Assembly (NCBI RefSeq): GCF_003234965.1
Contig: NZ_QKVK01000011.1
Span: 1-64,000, forward strand
Reading direction: 5' to 3'
Length of the DNA: 64,000 nucleotides
Source of the DNA: Aestuariivirga litoralis
GTDB lineage: Bacteria; Pseudomonadota; Alphaproteobacteria; Rhizobiales; Aestuariivirgaceae
The notes beneath the pieces were generated by a model, which was given only the letters and a program-made list of their open reading frames with translations, had not been told where the DNA came from and made no database searches. Below, piece after piece: positions 55,242 to 63,214 of this stretch. The translations under genes were made by a program, and so were the position numbers. How positions within the stretch are numbered: the stretch's first letter is position 1; the number at the start of each line of letters is the position of its first letter.

Positions 55242-57213
55242 CGTGACCGCGAGCCGCCCGCCCGTCACCCGCAAGGCTGAGGACGCCGGCCGCTACCTGG
55301 TGCTGCTCGCGGTGGCGGCGGCGGTGGCGATCTTCCTGGCCCGCGACGTGGTGCCGTCGCTCACCACCTATCCCGATGCCGCCATCATCCCGTTCAAGGA
55401 CTGGATCGGCGCCGTGATGAACTGGATGAAGGTGAACCTCACCTGGTTCACCCGCTCGCTCGCCGCCATCATGGACGTGCCGCTGCGCTTCGCCTTCAAC
55501 CTCCTGGCCAAGGGCTTCAAGCTTGGCAGCGGACCCGAGGCCACCGTGCTGCCGCGCCTCTCCTGGGCGGGCGTGGTGGCGGTGATGGGCTGGCTCGGCT
55601 ACATCAATGGCGGCTGGCGGCTGGCGCTGCTGTGCGGCGGCGGCTTCTTCGCGCTCGCCCTGTTCGGCGTATGGGACAACGCCATGCTGACGCTGGCGCT
55701 GATCGTCATCTGCGTGCCGTTCTGCGTCATCACCGGCCTGCTGGTCGGCATCTGGAGCTATCGCTCGCCGCGCTTCAACAACTGGCTGATCACGCCTGCG
55801 CTCGACCTGATGCAGACCATCCCGACCTTCGCCTATCTCATCCCCATGCTGCTGCTGTATGGCTCGAGCCCGGTGTCGGCGCTGCTGGCGACCGGCCTCT
55901 TCGCCACCCCGCCCATGGTGCGCGCCACCCTGCTGGGGCTGAACAAGGTGCCCTCCGAGATCCAGGATTTCGCCGACATGGCGGGCTGCACCCGGCGGCA
56001 GAAGCTGTGGCGCGTGCTCATTCCCTCTGCCAAGCCGTCGCTGATGATCGGCGTGAACCAGGTCATCATGCTGGCCCTCAACATGGTGATCATCTCGTCG
56101 ATGATCGGTGCCGGCGGGCTGGGCTACGACGTGCTGCTGGCGCTGCGGGCCCTGAAGATCGGCCAGGCGATGGAGGCGGGCCTCGCCATCGTCATCATCG
56201 CCATCGTGCTTGACCGGCTGAGCCAGGCCATTGCCCACCGCCAGCCCGCCATCGCGGCGCGGGAAGGAACCTGGGCGCGCCACGGCAACCTCATCATCGC
56301 ACTGGGGCTGCTGGCGGTCACCACGCTGCTGGCCCTGGTGATCCCGGCCCTTGCCGACTTCCCCAAGTCGCTCACCCTCACCACCGCACCCTGGTGGAAG
56401 GCGGGGGTCGACTGGCTCACCCTGCACCTGTTCGATGCCATCGAGGCGCTGCGCGTCTTCGTGCTGCTCCACTTCCTGAACCCGATGCGCGCCGGCTTCG
56501 AGGCGCTGCCGTGGTTCGGCGTGCTGCTGGTCGTCGTGGCGCTCGGCTGGCGGCTGGGCGGCTGGCGGCTGGCGCTGCTGGTCGCCGCGCTCGGCTTCTT
56601 CGCCGCCGCCTCGGGCCTGTGGGTCCCGGCCATGCAGACGCTCTACCTCGCGGGGGCCGCAACGCTGGTGGCCTGCGTCATCGGAATCCCGCTCGGCGTC
56701 TGGTCATCGCGCAGCGACCGTGTCCAGTCCGTCGTGCTGCCCATCATCGACACGCTGCAGACCATACCGATGTTCTGCATCATCATCCCGGTCGTCATGC
56801 TGTTCCGCGTCGGCGACGTGACGGCGCTGATCGCCACGGTGGCCTTCGCCATCGTGCCGGCGGTGCGCTATACCGACCACGGCCTGAGGCAGGTTCCCTA
56901 TCAGCTCGTCGAGGCGGGGCAGGTGGCCGGCTGCACGCGCTGGCAGCTGTTCCGCCACGTGCAGCTGCCAGTCGCCATGCCGGAGATCCTTCTCGGCATC
57001 AACCAGGCCATCCTGCTGGCCCTCTCCATGATCATCATCTGTGCCATGGTCGGCACGCGCGACCTCGGCCAGGAAATCTTCAAGGCGCTGGCCAAGGCGG
57101 ATTCGGGCCGCGGCATCGTCGCCGGGCTGGTGATCGCCTTCATCGGCATCATCGCCGACCGCCTGATCTCCGCCTGGGTGAACAAGCGGAAAATGCGGAG
57201 CGGCATGGGATGA
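55234..57213 (+). CDS. Betaine-type ABC permease with two fused ProW-like domains
   Basis: Encodes 659 residues from a GTG at 55234 overlapping the ATPase stop. Two ProW/OpuAB-type permease domains lie in tandem, each with its own EAA loop: FADMAGCTRRQKLWRVLIPSAKPSLM (about residue 245-270) and EAGQVAGCTRWQLFRHVQLPVAMPEI (about residue 565-590), and each with QTIPTFAYLIPM / QTIPMFCIIIPV. Two N-terminal helices and a middle linker of extra helices are also present. The chain could form the whole membrane part alone, replacing a homodimer. The substrate is expected to be a quaternary amine. Confidence 0.92.
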   Translation: MTDVTASRPPVTRKAEDAGRYLVLLAVAAAVAIFLARDVVPSLTTYPDAAIIPFKDWIGAVMNWMKVNLTWFTRSLAAIMDVPLRFAFNLLAKGFKLGSGPEATVLPRLSWAGVVAVMGWLGYINGGWRLALLCGGGFFALALFGVWDNAMLTLALIVICVPFCVITGLLVGIWSYRSPRFNNWLITPALDLMQTIPTFAYLIPMLLLYGSSPVSALLATGLFATPPMVRATLLGLNKVPSEIQDFADMAGCTRRQKLWRVLIPSAKPSLMIGVNQVIMLALNMVIISSMIGAGGLGYDVLLALRALKIGQAMEAGLAIVIIAIVLDRLSQAIAHRQPAIAAREGTWARHGNLIIALGLLAVTTLLALVIPALADFPKSLTLTTAPWWKAGVDWLTLHLFDAIEALRVFVLLHFLNPMRAGFEALPWFGVLLVVVALGWRLGGWRLALLVAALGFFAAASGLWVPAMQTLYLAGAATLVACVIGIPLGVWSSRSDRVQSVVLPIIDTLQTIPMFCIIIPVVMLFRVGDVTALIATVAFAIVPAVRYTDHGLRQVPYQLVEAGQVAGCTRWQLFRHVQLPVAMPEILLGINQAILLALSMIIICAMVGTRDLGQEIFKALAKADSGRGIVAGLVIAFIGIIADRLISAWVNKRKMRSGMG

Positions 57214-57252
57214 TGGCCGCCTCCCGCAGAGACAACATCGGCGAGTGACATC

Positions 57253-59670
57253 ATGGCTTTCCGGGCAGACCGACACGTCCATATCCTGATCATCGGCGGG
57301 GGTGCCATCGGCACCTCGCTGGCCTATCACCTGGCGCGTGATGGCGCCGAGGGTGTGCTGCTGGTGGAGAAGGCACAGCTGACCCATGGCTGCACCTGGC
57401 ACGCGGCGGGGCTGGTCGGCCAGCTGCGCGGCAAGAAGAACCTCACCCGGCTGATGCAGAATTCGGTTGCCGTGTTCGACCGGCTGCAGCAGGAGACCGG
57501 CCAGGACATTGCGTGGAAGAAGGTTGGCTCGCTGCGGCTTGCCGGAAGCGAGGCGCGCTGGAGCGAGGTGCGCCGCGCCATGACCCAGGCCAAGAGCTTC
57601 GGCGTCGACTGCCACTCGCTCTCGGCCGAGGAGGCGAAGGCCCATTTCCCCTACATCACCACCGATGGCATCCGGGGCGCCGCCTTCATCCCGGGGGATG
57701 GCTACATCGATCCCTATTCCCTCACCATGGCCTATGCCAGGGGAGCGCGCCAGAACGGTGCGGTCATCGAGGAGGGGGTCTGCGTCGAGGAGATCGTCAG
57801 CGAGGCGGGCCGCGTGCTCGGCGTCGTCACCAATGGCGGCACCATCGGCTGCGACATCCTCGTCAACTGCGCCGGGCTGTGGGCCAAGCGCGTGGGTCGC
57901 ATGGCGGGGGTGGAACTCGCCGCCGGCATCGTCGAGCACCAGTATTTCCTGACCGAGAAGAAGCTCTCCTTCGATCCGGGGCTCACCACGCTGCGCGACC
58001 CCGACAACAACTTCTACCTCAAGCCGGACACCGGCAGCTTCGCCATTGGCGGCTGGGAAGATGGCTCGAAGGGTTTTCACGGCGGCCTGCCGCCCCTGTC
58101 CTTCGGGCGCGAGCTGCTGGAGCCCAGCCTCGAGCGGCTGGAGCTCTTTGCCCTGCCGGCCGCGACGCGCCTGCCGGTCCTCAACGAGATCGGCATCCAG
58201 ACCGTCATCAACGGCCCCATCCCGGTCTCGGCGGATGGCGAGCCGATCATGGGCAAGGCGCCGGCCTACGAGAACTTCTACGTCGCCTGCGGCTTCACCG
58301 CGGGCATCGCGGCGTCAGGCGGCGCCGGCCTCGCCATGTCGAACCTCATCCTGCATGGCGATGCCGGCATGGACCTCTGGCCCTTCGACGTCCGCCGCTT
58401 TTCCGCCGTCCAGGCGCAGCCGCGCTACCTCGAGCAGCGCGCCATCGAGGCCTATGGCGCCTATTACAAGATCCACTGGCCCGCCGAGGAAGCCCATGCG
58501 GCGCGCAACCTGCGCCTTTCGCCCCTGCATGAACGCCTGCGCCAGGCCGGCGCGGTGTTCGGCTCCAAGATGGGGTGGGAGCGGCCCAACTGGTTCGCCC
58601 CGCCCGGCGTTGCGGCGGAGGACGTTGCGTCCTTCGAGGGCAAGCCCAACTGGTTCGACCACGTGGCGGCGGAGCATCGCGCCATCCGCGAACGCGCGGC
58701 ACTCATCGACCAGACCTCATTCTCCAAGTTCGAGATCTCCGGCCCCGGCACCGAGGCCGCCCTGCAGCGCATCGCCGCCAATGACCTGTCGGGCCCGCCC
58801 GGCAAGGCCGTCTACACCCAGCTGTGCAACGCGCGCGGTGGCATCGAGGCCGATGTGACGCTGATCCACGACGCCCCCGATCACGTCTACATGGTGACGG
58901 GCGCGGGTTTCGGCCTGCGCGATTCGGGCTGGGTGGCCCGGCACCTGCCGCCCTCCGTCACCATCCGCGAAGTGACCAACAGCCTTGCCGTCATCAACCT
59001 GTGCGGACCGCGCGCCCGCGACATTCTGCAGGCGGTGACGGACGACGACGTCTCGAATGCCGCCTTCCCGTTTCTCGCCGCGCGGCGGATCGGCATCGGC
59101 TGCGCCACGGCGCTCGCGGTGCGCATCGGCTATGTCGGCGAGCTCGGGTATGAACTCTATGTCCCGCAAGAATTCGCGGGCCATGTCTATGACACGCTGT
59201 GGGCCGCCGGCGCGCCGCATGGCATCGCCAATGCGGGCTATCGCGCCATCGATTCCTGCCGCATGGAGAAGGGCTACCTCTACTGGTCGGGTGACATCAC
59301 GCCCGACTACAATCCCTATGAGGCGGGTCTCGGCTTCTGCGTTGTTCCCGGCAAGGGTGACTTCATCGGGCGCGACGCCCTGGCGAAGATCAGGGCGGAG
59401 GGCGTGGCGCGCAAGCTGTGCTCGTTCACGGTCGACGGCTTCGCGCCCTTCCATGGCGGCGAGACCATTCTCCTCGACGGCAAGGTGGTGGGTTCGACCA
59501 GCAGCGTGGGCTTCGGCCACACGCTCGGCAAGACCATCGCGCTGGGCTATGTTCCCACCGCGGTGGCGGCGCATTCCGACTTCACCATCGAGGCCTTCGG
59601 CCGTGCCTATCCGGCGCGGCGCGGGCCGCGCTGCCTTTATGATGCGAAAATGGAGCGGCTGAGGGGCTGA
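57253..59670 (+). CDS. Dimethylglycine/sarcosine dehydrogenase-like FAD enzyme
   Basis: Encodes 805 residues. The N-terminal FAD domain starts ILIIGGGAIGTSLAYHLARDG (residues about 11-31), and CTWHAAGLVGQL contains the His that carries covalent FAD in dimethylglycine dehydrogenase. The C-terminal half (from about residue 430) has the GcvT/aminomethyltransferase fold with GKPNWFDHV, DQTSFSKFEISGPG, NARGGIEADVTLI and GYRAIDSCRMEKGYLYWSGDI, which binds tetrahydrofolate. It would oxidatively demethylate an N-methylated glycine to formaldehyde or methylene-THF. Position after a betaine-type importer supports this. A sarcosine-type or other N-methyl amino acid substrate is equally possible. Confidence 0.91.
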   Translation: MAFRADRHVHILIIGGGAIGTSLAYHLARDGAEGVLLVEKAQLTHGCTWHAAGLVGQLRGKKNLTRLMQNSVAVFDRLQQETGQDIAWKKVGSLRLAGSEARWSEVRRAMTQAKSFGVDCHSLSAEEAKAHFPYITTDGIRGAAFIPGDGYIDPYSLTMAYARGARQNGAVIEEGVCVEEIVSEAGRVLGVVTNGGTIGCDILVNCAGLWAKRVGRMAGVELAAGIVEHQYFLTEKKLSFDPGLTTLRDPDNNFYLKPDTGSFAIGGWEDGSKGFHGGLPPLSFGRELLEPSLERLELFALPAATRLPVLNEIGIQTVINGPIPVSADGEPIMGKAPAYENFYVACGFTAGIAASGGAGLAMSNLILHGDAGMDLWPFDVRRFSAVQAQPRYLEQRAIEAYGAYYKIHWPAEEAHAARNLRLSPLHERLRQAGAVFGSKMGWERPNWFAPPGVAAEDVASFEGKPNWFDHVAAEHRAIRERAALIDQTSFSKFEISGPGTEAALQRIAANDLSGPPGKAVYTQLCNARGGIEADVTLIHDAPDHVYMVTGAGFGLRDSGWVARHLPPSVTIREVTNSLAVINLCGPRARDILQAVTDDDVSNAAFPFLAARRIGIGCATALAVRIGYVGELGYELYVPQEFAGHVYDTLWAAGAPHGIANAGYRAIDSCRMEKGYLYWSGDITPDYNPYEAGLGFCVVPGKGDFIGRDALAKIRAEGVARKLCSFTVDGFAPFHGGETILLDGKVVGSTSSVGFGHTLGKTIALGYVPTAVAAHSDFTIEAFGRAYPARRGPRCLYDAKMERLRG

Positions 59671-59672
59671 GC

Positions 59673-60605
59673 ATGAGCGACCAGGCGATCGACAGCGCGC
59701 GTGCGGCGGTCTTGGAGATTCCACTGTTCCGCGGCATCGACATTCCTGCCGCTTCCATCCGGAGGCTGGGGGGCCTCACCAATCTCGTCTTTGCCGTCAC
59801 CCATCATGACGATCACTATGTGTTGCGTCTGCCCGGCAAGGGCACCGAGGAATACATCAATCGCGCCAACGAGGCGCAGGCCGCTGCCGAGGCCGCCCGC
59901 GCCGGGGTCAGCCCGGAGGTGCTCTTCGCCGATCCGGCGACGGGCGTGATGGTGACGCGCCTCGTTGCCGGCGCCGTCACCATGTCACCGGAGAAATTCA
60001 AGTCGATTGCCGGCGCGCCCGCCCGCGCGGGCGAGGTGTTCCGCCGCCTGCACCAGTCTGGCGCCACCTTCAAGTTTCGCTTCGAGCTGTTCAGCATGAT
60101 CGACGAGTACCTGAAGGTGCTGGCCACCAAGAAGATGGAGCTGCCTGCCGGCTACCACGAGGTGGTGCGCGAGGCCGAGACGGTGCGTGCCGCCCTGGCC
60201 GCCCATCCGCTGCCGCTCGCCGCCTGTCATTGCGATCCCCTGTGTGAAAACTTCCTCGATGCGGGCGAGCGCATGTGGCTCGTCGACTGGGAATACTCCG
60301 GCATGAACGATCCGATGTGGGACCTCGGCGACCTGGCGGTCGAGGGCCAGTTCACGGCGCAGCAGGAGGAGGAAATGATCCGCGCCTATTTCGGCGGCGA
60401 GCCGTCTCCGCATGACCGTGGCCGCATCGTCATCTACAAGGCGATGTGCGACCTGCTCTGGACCCTCTGGGGCCTGATCCAGCACGCCAGCCAGAATCCG
60501 GCCGACGACTTCTGGGCCTATGCCGTGAACCGTTTCGAACGCTGCAAGTCTCTCATGTCCACCCCCGCCTTCGCCGAACACGTGAAGGCAGTGGCGAGGG
60601 GCTGA
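59673..60605 (+). CDS. Choline/ethanolamine kinase-like phosphotransferase
   Basis: Encodes 310 residues of the protein-kinase-like phosphotransferase fold. The catalytic loop is ACHCDPLCENFL (H-x-D-x4-N) and the metal-binding motif VDWEYSGMNDPMWDLGDLAVE, both characteristic of choline kinases (LicA group). GLTNLVFAVTHHDDHYVLRLPGKG covers the nucleotide-binding lobe with Lys replaced by Arg near VLRLPG. It could phosphorylate choline or a related amino alcohol. It starts two bases after the demethylase gene, as the last gene of the operon. Confidence 0.88.
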   Translation: MSDQAIDSARAAVLEIPLFRGIDIPAASIRRLGGLTNLVFAVTHHDDHYVLRLPGKGTEEYINRANEAQAAAEAARAGVSPEVLFADPATGVMVTRLVAGAVTMSPEKFKSIAGAPARAGEVFRRLHQSGATFKFRFELFSMIDEYLKVLATKKMELPAGYHEVVREAETVRAALAAHPLPLAACHCDPLCENFLDAGERMWLVDWEYSGMNDPMWDLGDLAVEGQFTAQQEEEMIRAYFGGEPSPHDRGRIVIYKAMCDLLWTLWGLIQHASQNPADDFWAYAVNRFERCKSLMSTPAFAEHVKAVARG

Positions 60606-60658
60606 GGCCCCGCAAGTCGCCCTCGGCGCGCCCCGCCGGCAACGGTGCGCCTGTCCGG

Positions 60659-60674
60659 GCCGGGCGTACCCGGC
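60659..60674. terminator. Possible hairpin between convergent genes
   Basis: GCCGGG-CGTA-CCCGGC forms a 6-bp stem between the kinase and alpha-galactosidase genes, which face each other. It lacks a T-tract in either direction, so it is only a weak candidate for a shared terminator. Confidence 0.25.
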
Positions 60675-60704
60675 GGATGGATCGCGCGGGAGAGGGCAGG
60701 GGCG

Positions 60705-62057
60705 TCAGCGGCGGAGCCACTCCGGCAACCACTCACCGTGCGCGGCGATGAGATCGTCGACGAGCTGCCAGATCTGGTCAAGGTCGAGCTCGGCGGCGGT
60801 GTGGGGGTCCATCATCGCGGCGTGGTAGACATGCGCGCGGTTCTCCTCCATCAGCGCCGCGACGGTGAGCTCCTGTACGTTGACGTTGGTGCGAATGAGG
60901 GCCGTGAGCTGCGGCGGCAGCGCGCCGATCAGTGTGGGCTGGATGCCGTTGTGGTCGACGAGGCAGGGCACCTCGGCGGCGCAGGCAGCAGGCAGCGAGG
61001 TGATGGCGCCGTTGTTGCGCAGGTTGCCGTAGATCACCGAGGGCTCGCCCGTCCACACCGAATGCAGGATCGAGGAGGCATATTCATGCGAGGCCTTCAC
61101 CTCGATCGTCTCCGCGGCGCGGAACTGCTCGGCTTCCCGCGACCAGCGCGCCACCTGCTCGATGCAGCGCTTGGGATATTCGTCGAGCGGGATGCCGAAG
61201 CGCGCGATCAGGTCGTCGCGGCCCTCCTTGATGAAATAGGGCGTGTATTCGGCGAAGTGCTCCGAGCTTTCGGTGACGAAATAGCCCAATCGCTTCAGCA
61301 TCTCGTAACGCACCTTGTTGGGGCAGCGCGGGTTCCAGTGCGAGGGCTTGGGGAAGCGGCCTTCTTCGTAACCGCGCAGCAGGTCGGGATAGAGACTGCG
61401 GTAGCTGCCGTCCTTCTGGCGCTGCTCAAACTGCAGGTAGAAGGCCATGTGGTTGATGCCGGCGGCACGATAGCGGATCTCAGACAAGGGAATCTCGAGG
61501 TCGCGCGCCAGCTCGTAGGCCGTGCCCTGCACCGAGTGGCACAGGCCCACCTGGCGGATCGCGGGATATTTCTCGGCGATCGCCCAGGTGTTGATGGCCA
61601 TGGGGTTCACATATTGCAGCATGATGGCGTTGGGGCAGACCGCCAGCATGTCCTCGCAGATCTTCCAGAGATGCGGCACGGTGCGAAGCCCGCGCATGAT
61701 GCCGCCAACCCCCAGCGTGTCGGCGATGGTCTGGCGCAGGCCGAAGCGCTTGGGCACCTCGAAATCGGTGACCGTGCAGGGCTCGTAGCCGCCGATCTGG
61801 AAGGCGACGATGACGAAATCCGCCTTGTCCAGCGCGCGGCGCTGCTCGGCATGGGTCTCGACCTGCGCACCGACACCCAGCGTGCGGATGATCTTGCGCG
61901 CCACGAGTTCCGACTCGGCGAGGCGCTGCGGATCGATGTCCATGAGTGCCAGGGTTGCATTGGCCAGTGCGGGGCGCATGAGGATGTCGCCCACGATGTT
62001 CTTCATGAAGACGGTGGAGCCGGCGCCGATGAAGGCGATGCGGGGTGCGTGTGACAT
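60705..62057 (-). CDS. Glycoside hydrolase family 4 (alpha-galactosidase/alpha-glucosidase type)
   Basis: Encodes 450 residues from the ATG at 62057. GH4 enzymes use NAD and a divalent metal; the N-terminal RIAFIGAGSTVFMKNIVGDIL dinucleotide site, the metal-binding Cys-His in GLCHSVQGTAYEL and GINHMAFYL, and YVNPMAINTWA are all present. MelA-type alpha-galactosidase is the closest by motif and length, but alpha-glucosidase and alpha-glucuronidase members exist. It follows the AraC-type regulator gene on the same strand by 72 bases and is near a sugar ABC system, so it degrades an imported alpha-glycoside in the cytoplasm. Confidence 0.9.
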   Translation of the reverse strand: MSHAPRIAFIGAGSTVFMKNIVGDILMRPALANATLALMDIDPQRLAESELVARKIIRTLGVGAQVETHAEQRRALDKADFVIVAFQIGGYEPCTVTDFEVPKRFGLRQTIADTLGVGGIMRGLRTVPHLWKICEDMLAVCPNAIMLQYVNPMAINTWAIAEKYPAIRQVGLCHSVQGTAYELARDLEIPLSEIRYRAAGINHMAFYLQFEQRQKDGSYRSLYPDLLRGYEEGRFPKPSHWNPRCPNKVRYEMLKRLGYFVTESSEHFAEYTPYFIKEGRDDLIARFGIPLDEYPKRCIEQVARWSREAEQFRAAETIEVKASHEYASSILHSVWTGEPSVIYGNLRNNGAITSLPAACAAEVPCLVDHNGIQPTLIGALPPQLTALIRTNVNVQELTVAALMEENRAHVYHAAMMDPHTAAELDLDQIWQLVDDLIAAHGEWLPEWLRR

Positions 62058-62129
62058 GGGCTGGACACTGTGCCGGCCCAGGGCCGAAATCAATCGCGGC
62101 CAGCGCATATCTTTTCCGGGTTCATAAGG

Positions 62130-63065
62130 TCAGGCGGCCTTGGTGATGCGCTCATAGGCCTCGCGGAAGGCGGCGGGGCTCTGGCGGAAGCGCTGGGTGA
62201 AGGCGGTGTAGAAGCTCGACAGCGAGTTGAAGCCGCAGTCGAAGGCAATGGCGGCGACTGAGAGGTCGGTGGCGATCAGCATCGACTGCGCCATGTCCAG
62301 CCGGTGGCGGGTGATGGACTGCTTGATGGTGAGGCCCACGCCGCGCTTGAACAGCGACATGGCATAATTGGGATGAAGCCCCGCGGCGCGCGCCACGTCA
62401 TCGGCCGCGATGTCCTCCAGCGCATGCTCGCCGATGAACTGCGCCATCTTCTCGACCTTCAGCGCCCGGTCATGGTCGTGGCCGAGGTGACCGGCCTGCG
62501 GGTTCTGCCTTGCGGTCTCGCGCAGGTCGCGCCAGCCTTCGCGGTCGAGCCGCTGCACGCGGGCGGAAAGCTCGCTTTTCACGATCTGCTCCAGCTGGCC
62601 GTCGCCCGCCAGCAGGTCGCCCCGCCATTGCTGGAAGATGTCGCGGTCATAGGGCTTCACGTCCAGCGCCTCGATGACGGCCCCGCGGAAGATGGCGGAG
62701 CGCAGTTCGCTCAGCGCCGGAAGCTCGAGGAAGGTGGCCATGGGCACATAGAGCACCACGAAACGGGTGCCCGGCGCGCAATCCGTCACCTGGTGCGGGA
62801 TCATGCCCCAGAACAGCGCGAGGCGCCCGGCGGTCAACTCCATCACCCGGCCGTCGAACCAGTAGGTCATGGCGCCGTCCAGCACGAAATTCAGTTCCAC
62901 CTGGCTGTGCATGTGGGGGCGCGGCATGGGGCGCACCTCGAGCGTCGAGCCGGCGCAGAAACTGTGGTCGCCGAAGACCACCACGGGGTGGCCCCGGTCC
63001 AGCTCCGGGTGGGCCGGTACGCTTTCGTCCCGGTAATTGACCTGTCGCTGCGTGAGCTTCGGCAT
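62130..63065 (-). CDS. AraC-family regulator (MelR-like) of the alpha-glycoside locus
   Basis: Encodes 311 residues from the ATG at 63065. An N-terminal cupin-like sensor domain (PMPRPHMHSQVELNFVLDG, MELTAGRLALFWGMIPHQV) precedes two AraC helix-turn-helix motifs (IAADDVARAAGLHPNYAMSLFKRGVGL and VAAIAFDCGFNSLSSFYTAFTQRFRQSPAAFR, shown in part). The layout equals that of MelR, the melibiose regulator. It diverges from the ABC binding-protein gene and precedes the GH4 gene, so it probably activates both arms in the presence of the sugar. Confidence 0.9.
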   Translation of the reverse strand: MPKLTQRQVNYRDESVPAHPELDRGHPVVVFGDHSFCAGSTLEVRPMPRPHMHSQVELNFVLDGAMTYWFDGRVMELTAGRLALFWGMIPHQVTDCAPGTRFVVLYVPMATFLELPALSELRSAIFRGAVIEALDVKPYDRDIFQQWRGDLLAGDGQLEQIVKSELSARVQRLDREGWRDLRETARQNPQAGHLGHDHDRALKVEKMAQFIGEHALEDIAADDVARAAGLHPNYAMSLFKRGVGLTIKQSITRHRLDMAQSMLIATDLSVAAIAFDCGFNSLSSFYTAFTQRFRQSPAAFREAYERITKAA

Positions 63066-63214
63066 GGAGCTTAGAATTCCGGAAGGAACGAGGGGTGTTC
63101 CGGTAGAAACTTGCCGATTATTACGGGCATGGTCAAGCATCCATGACGGCAAACAACAACCGCCGCATGCAGAAGGACTTCGCCGCCAATGGTGGCGGCA
63201 TTGGGAGGACATCC
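63066..63214. promoter_or_regulatory. Divergent control region of the alpha-glycoside locus
   Basis: The 149-base gap between the AraC and ABC genes has the palindrome TTCCGGAA at 63077-63084 and the inverted pair GGAAC (63085-63089) / GTTCC (63097-63101), possible regulator sites. GGGAGGACATCC just before 63215 is the ribosome site for the binding protein. Confidence 0.4.

Noticed and set aside
63077-63084. A second Irr box near TTAGAATTCC
   Set aside because: Only TTAGAA is present without a matching TTCTAA arm at the right spacing.
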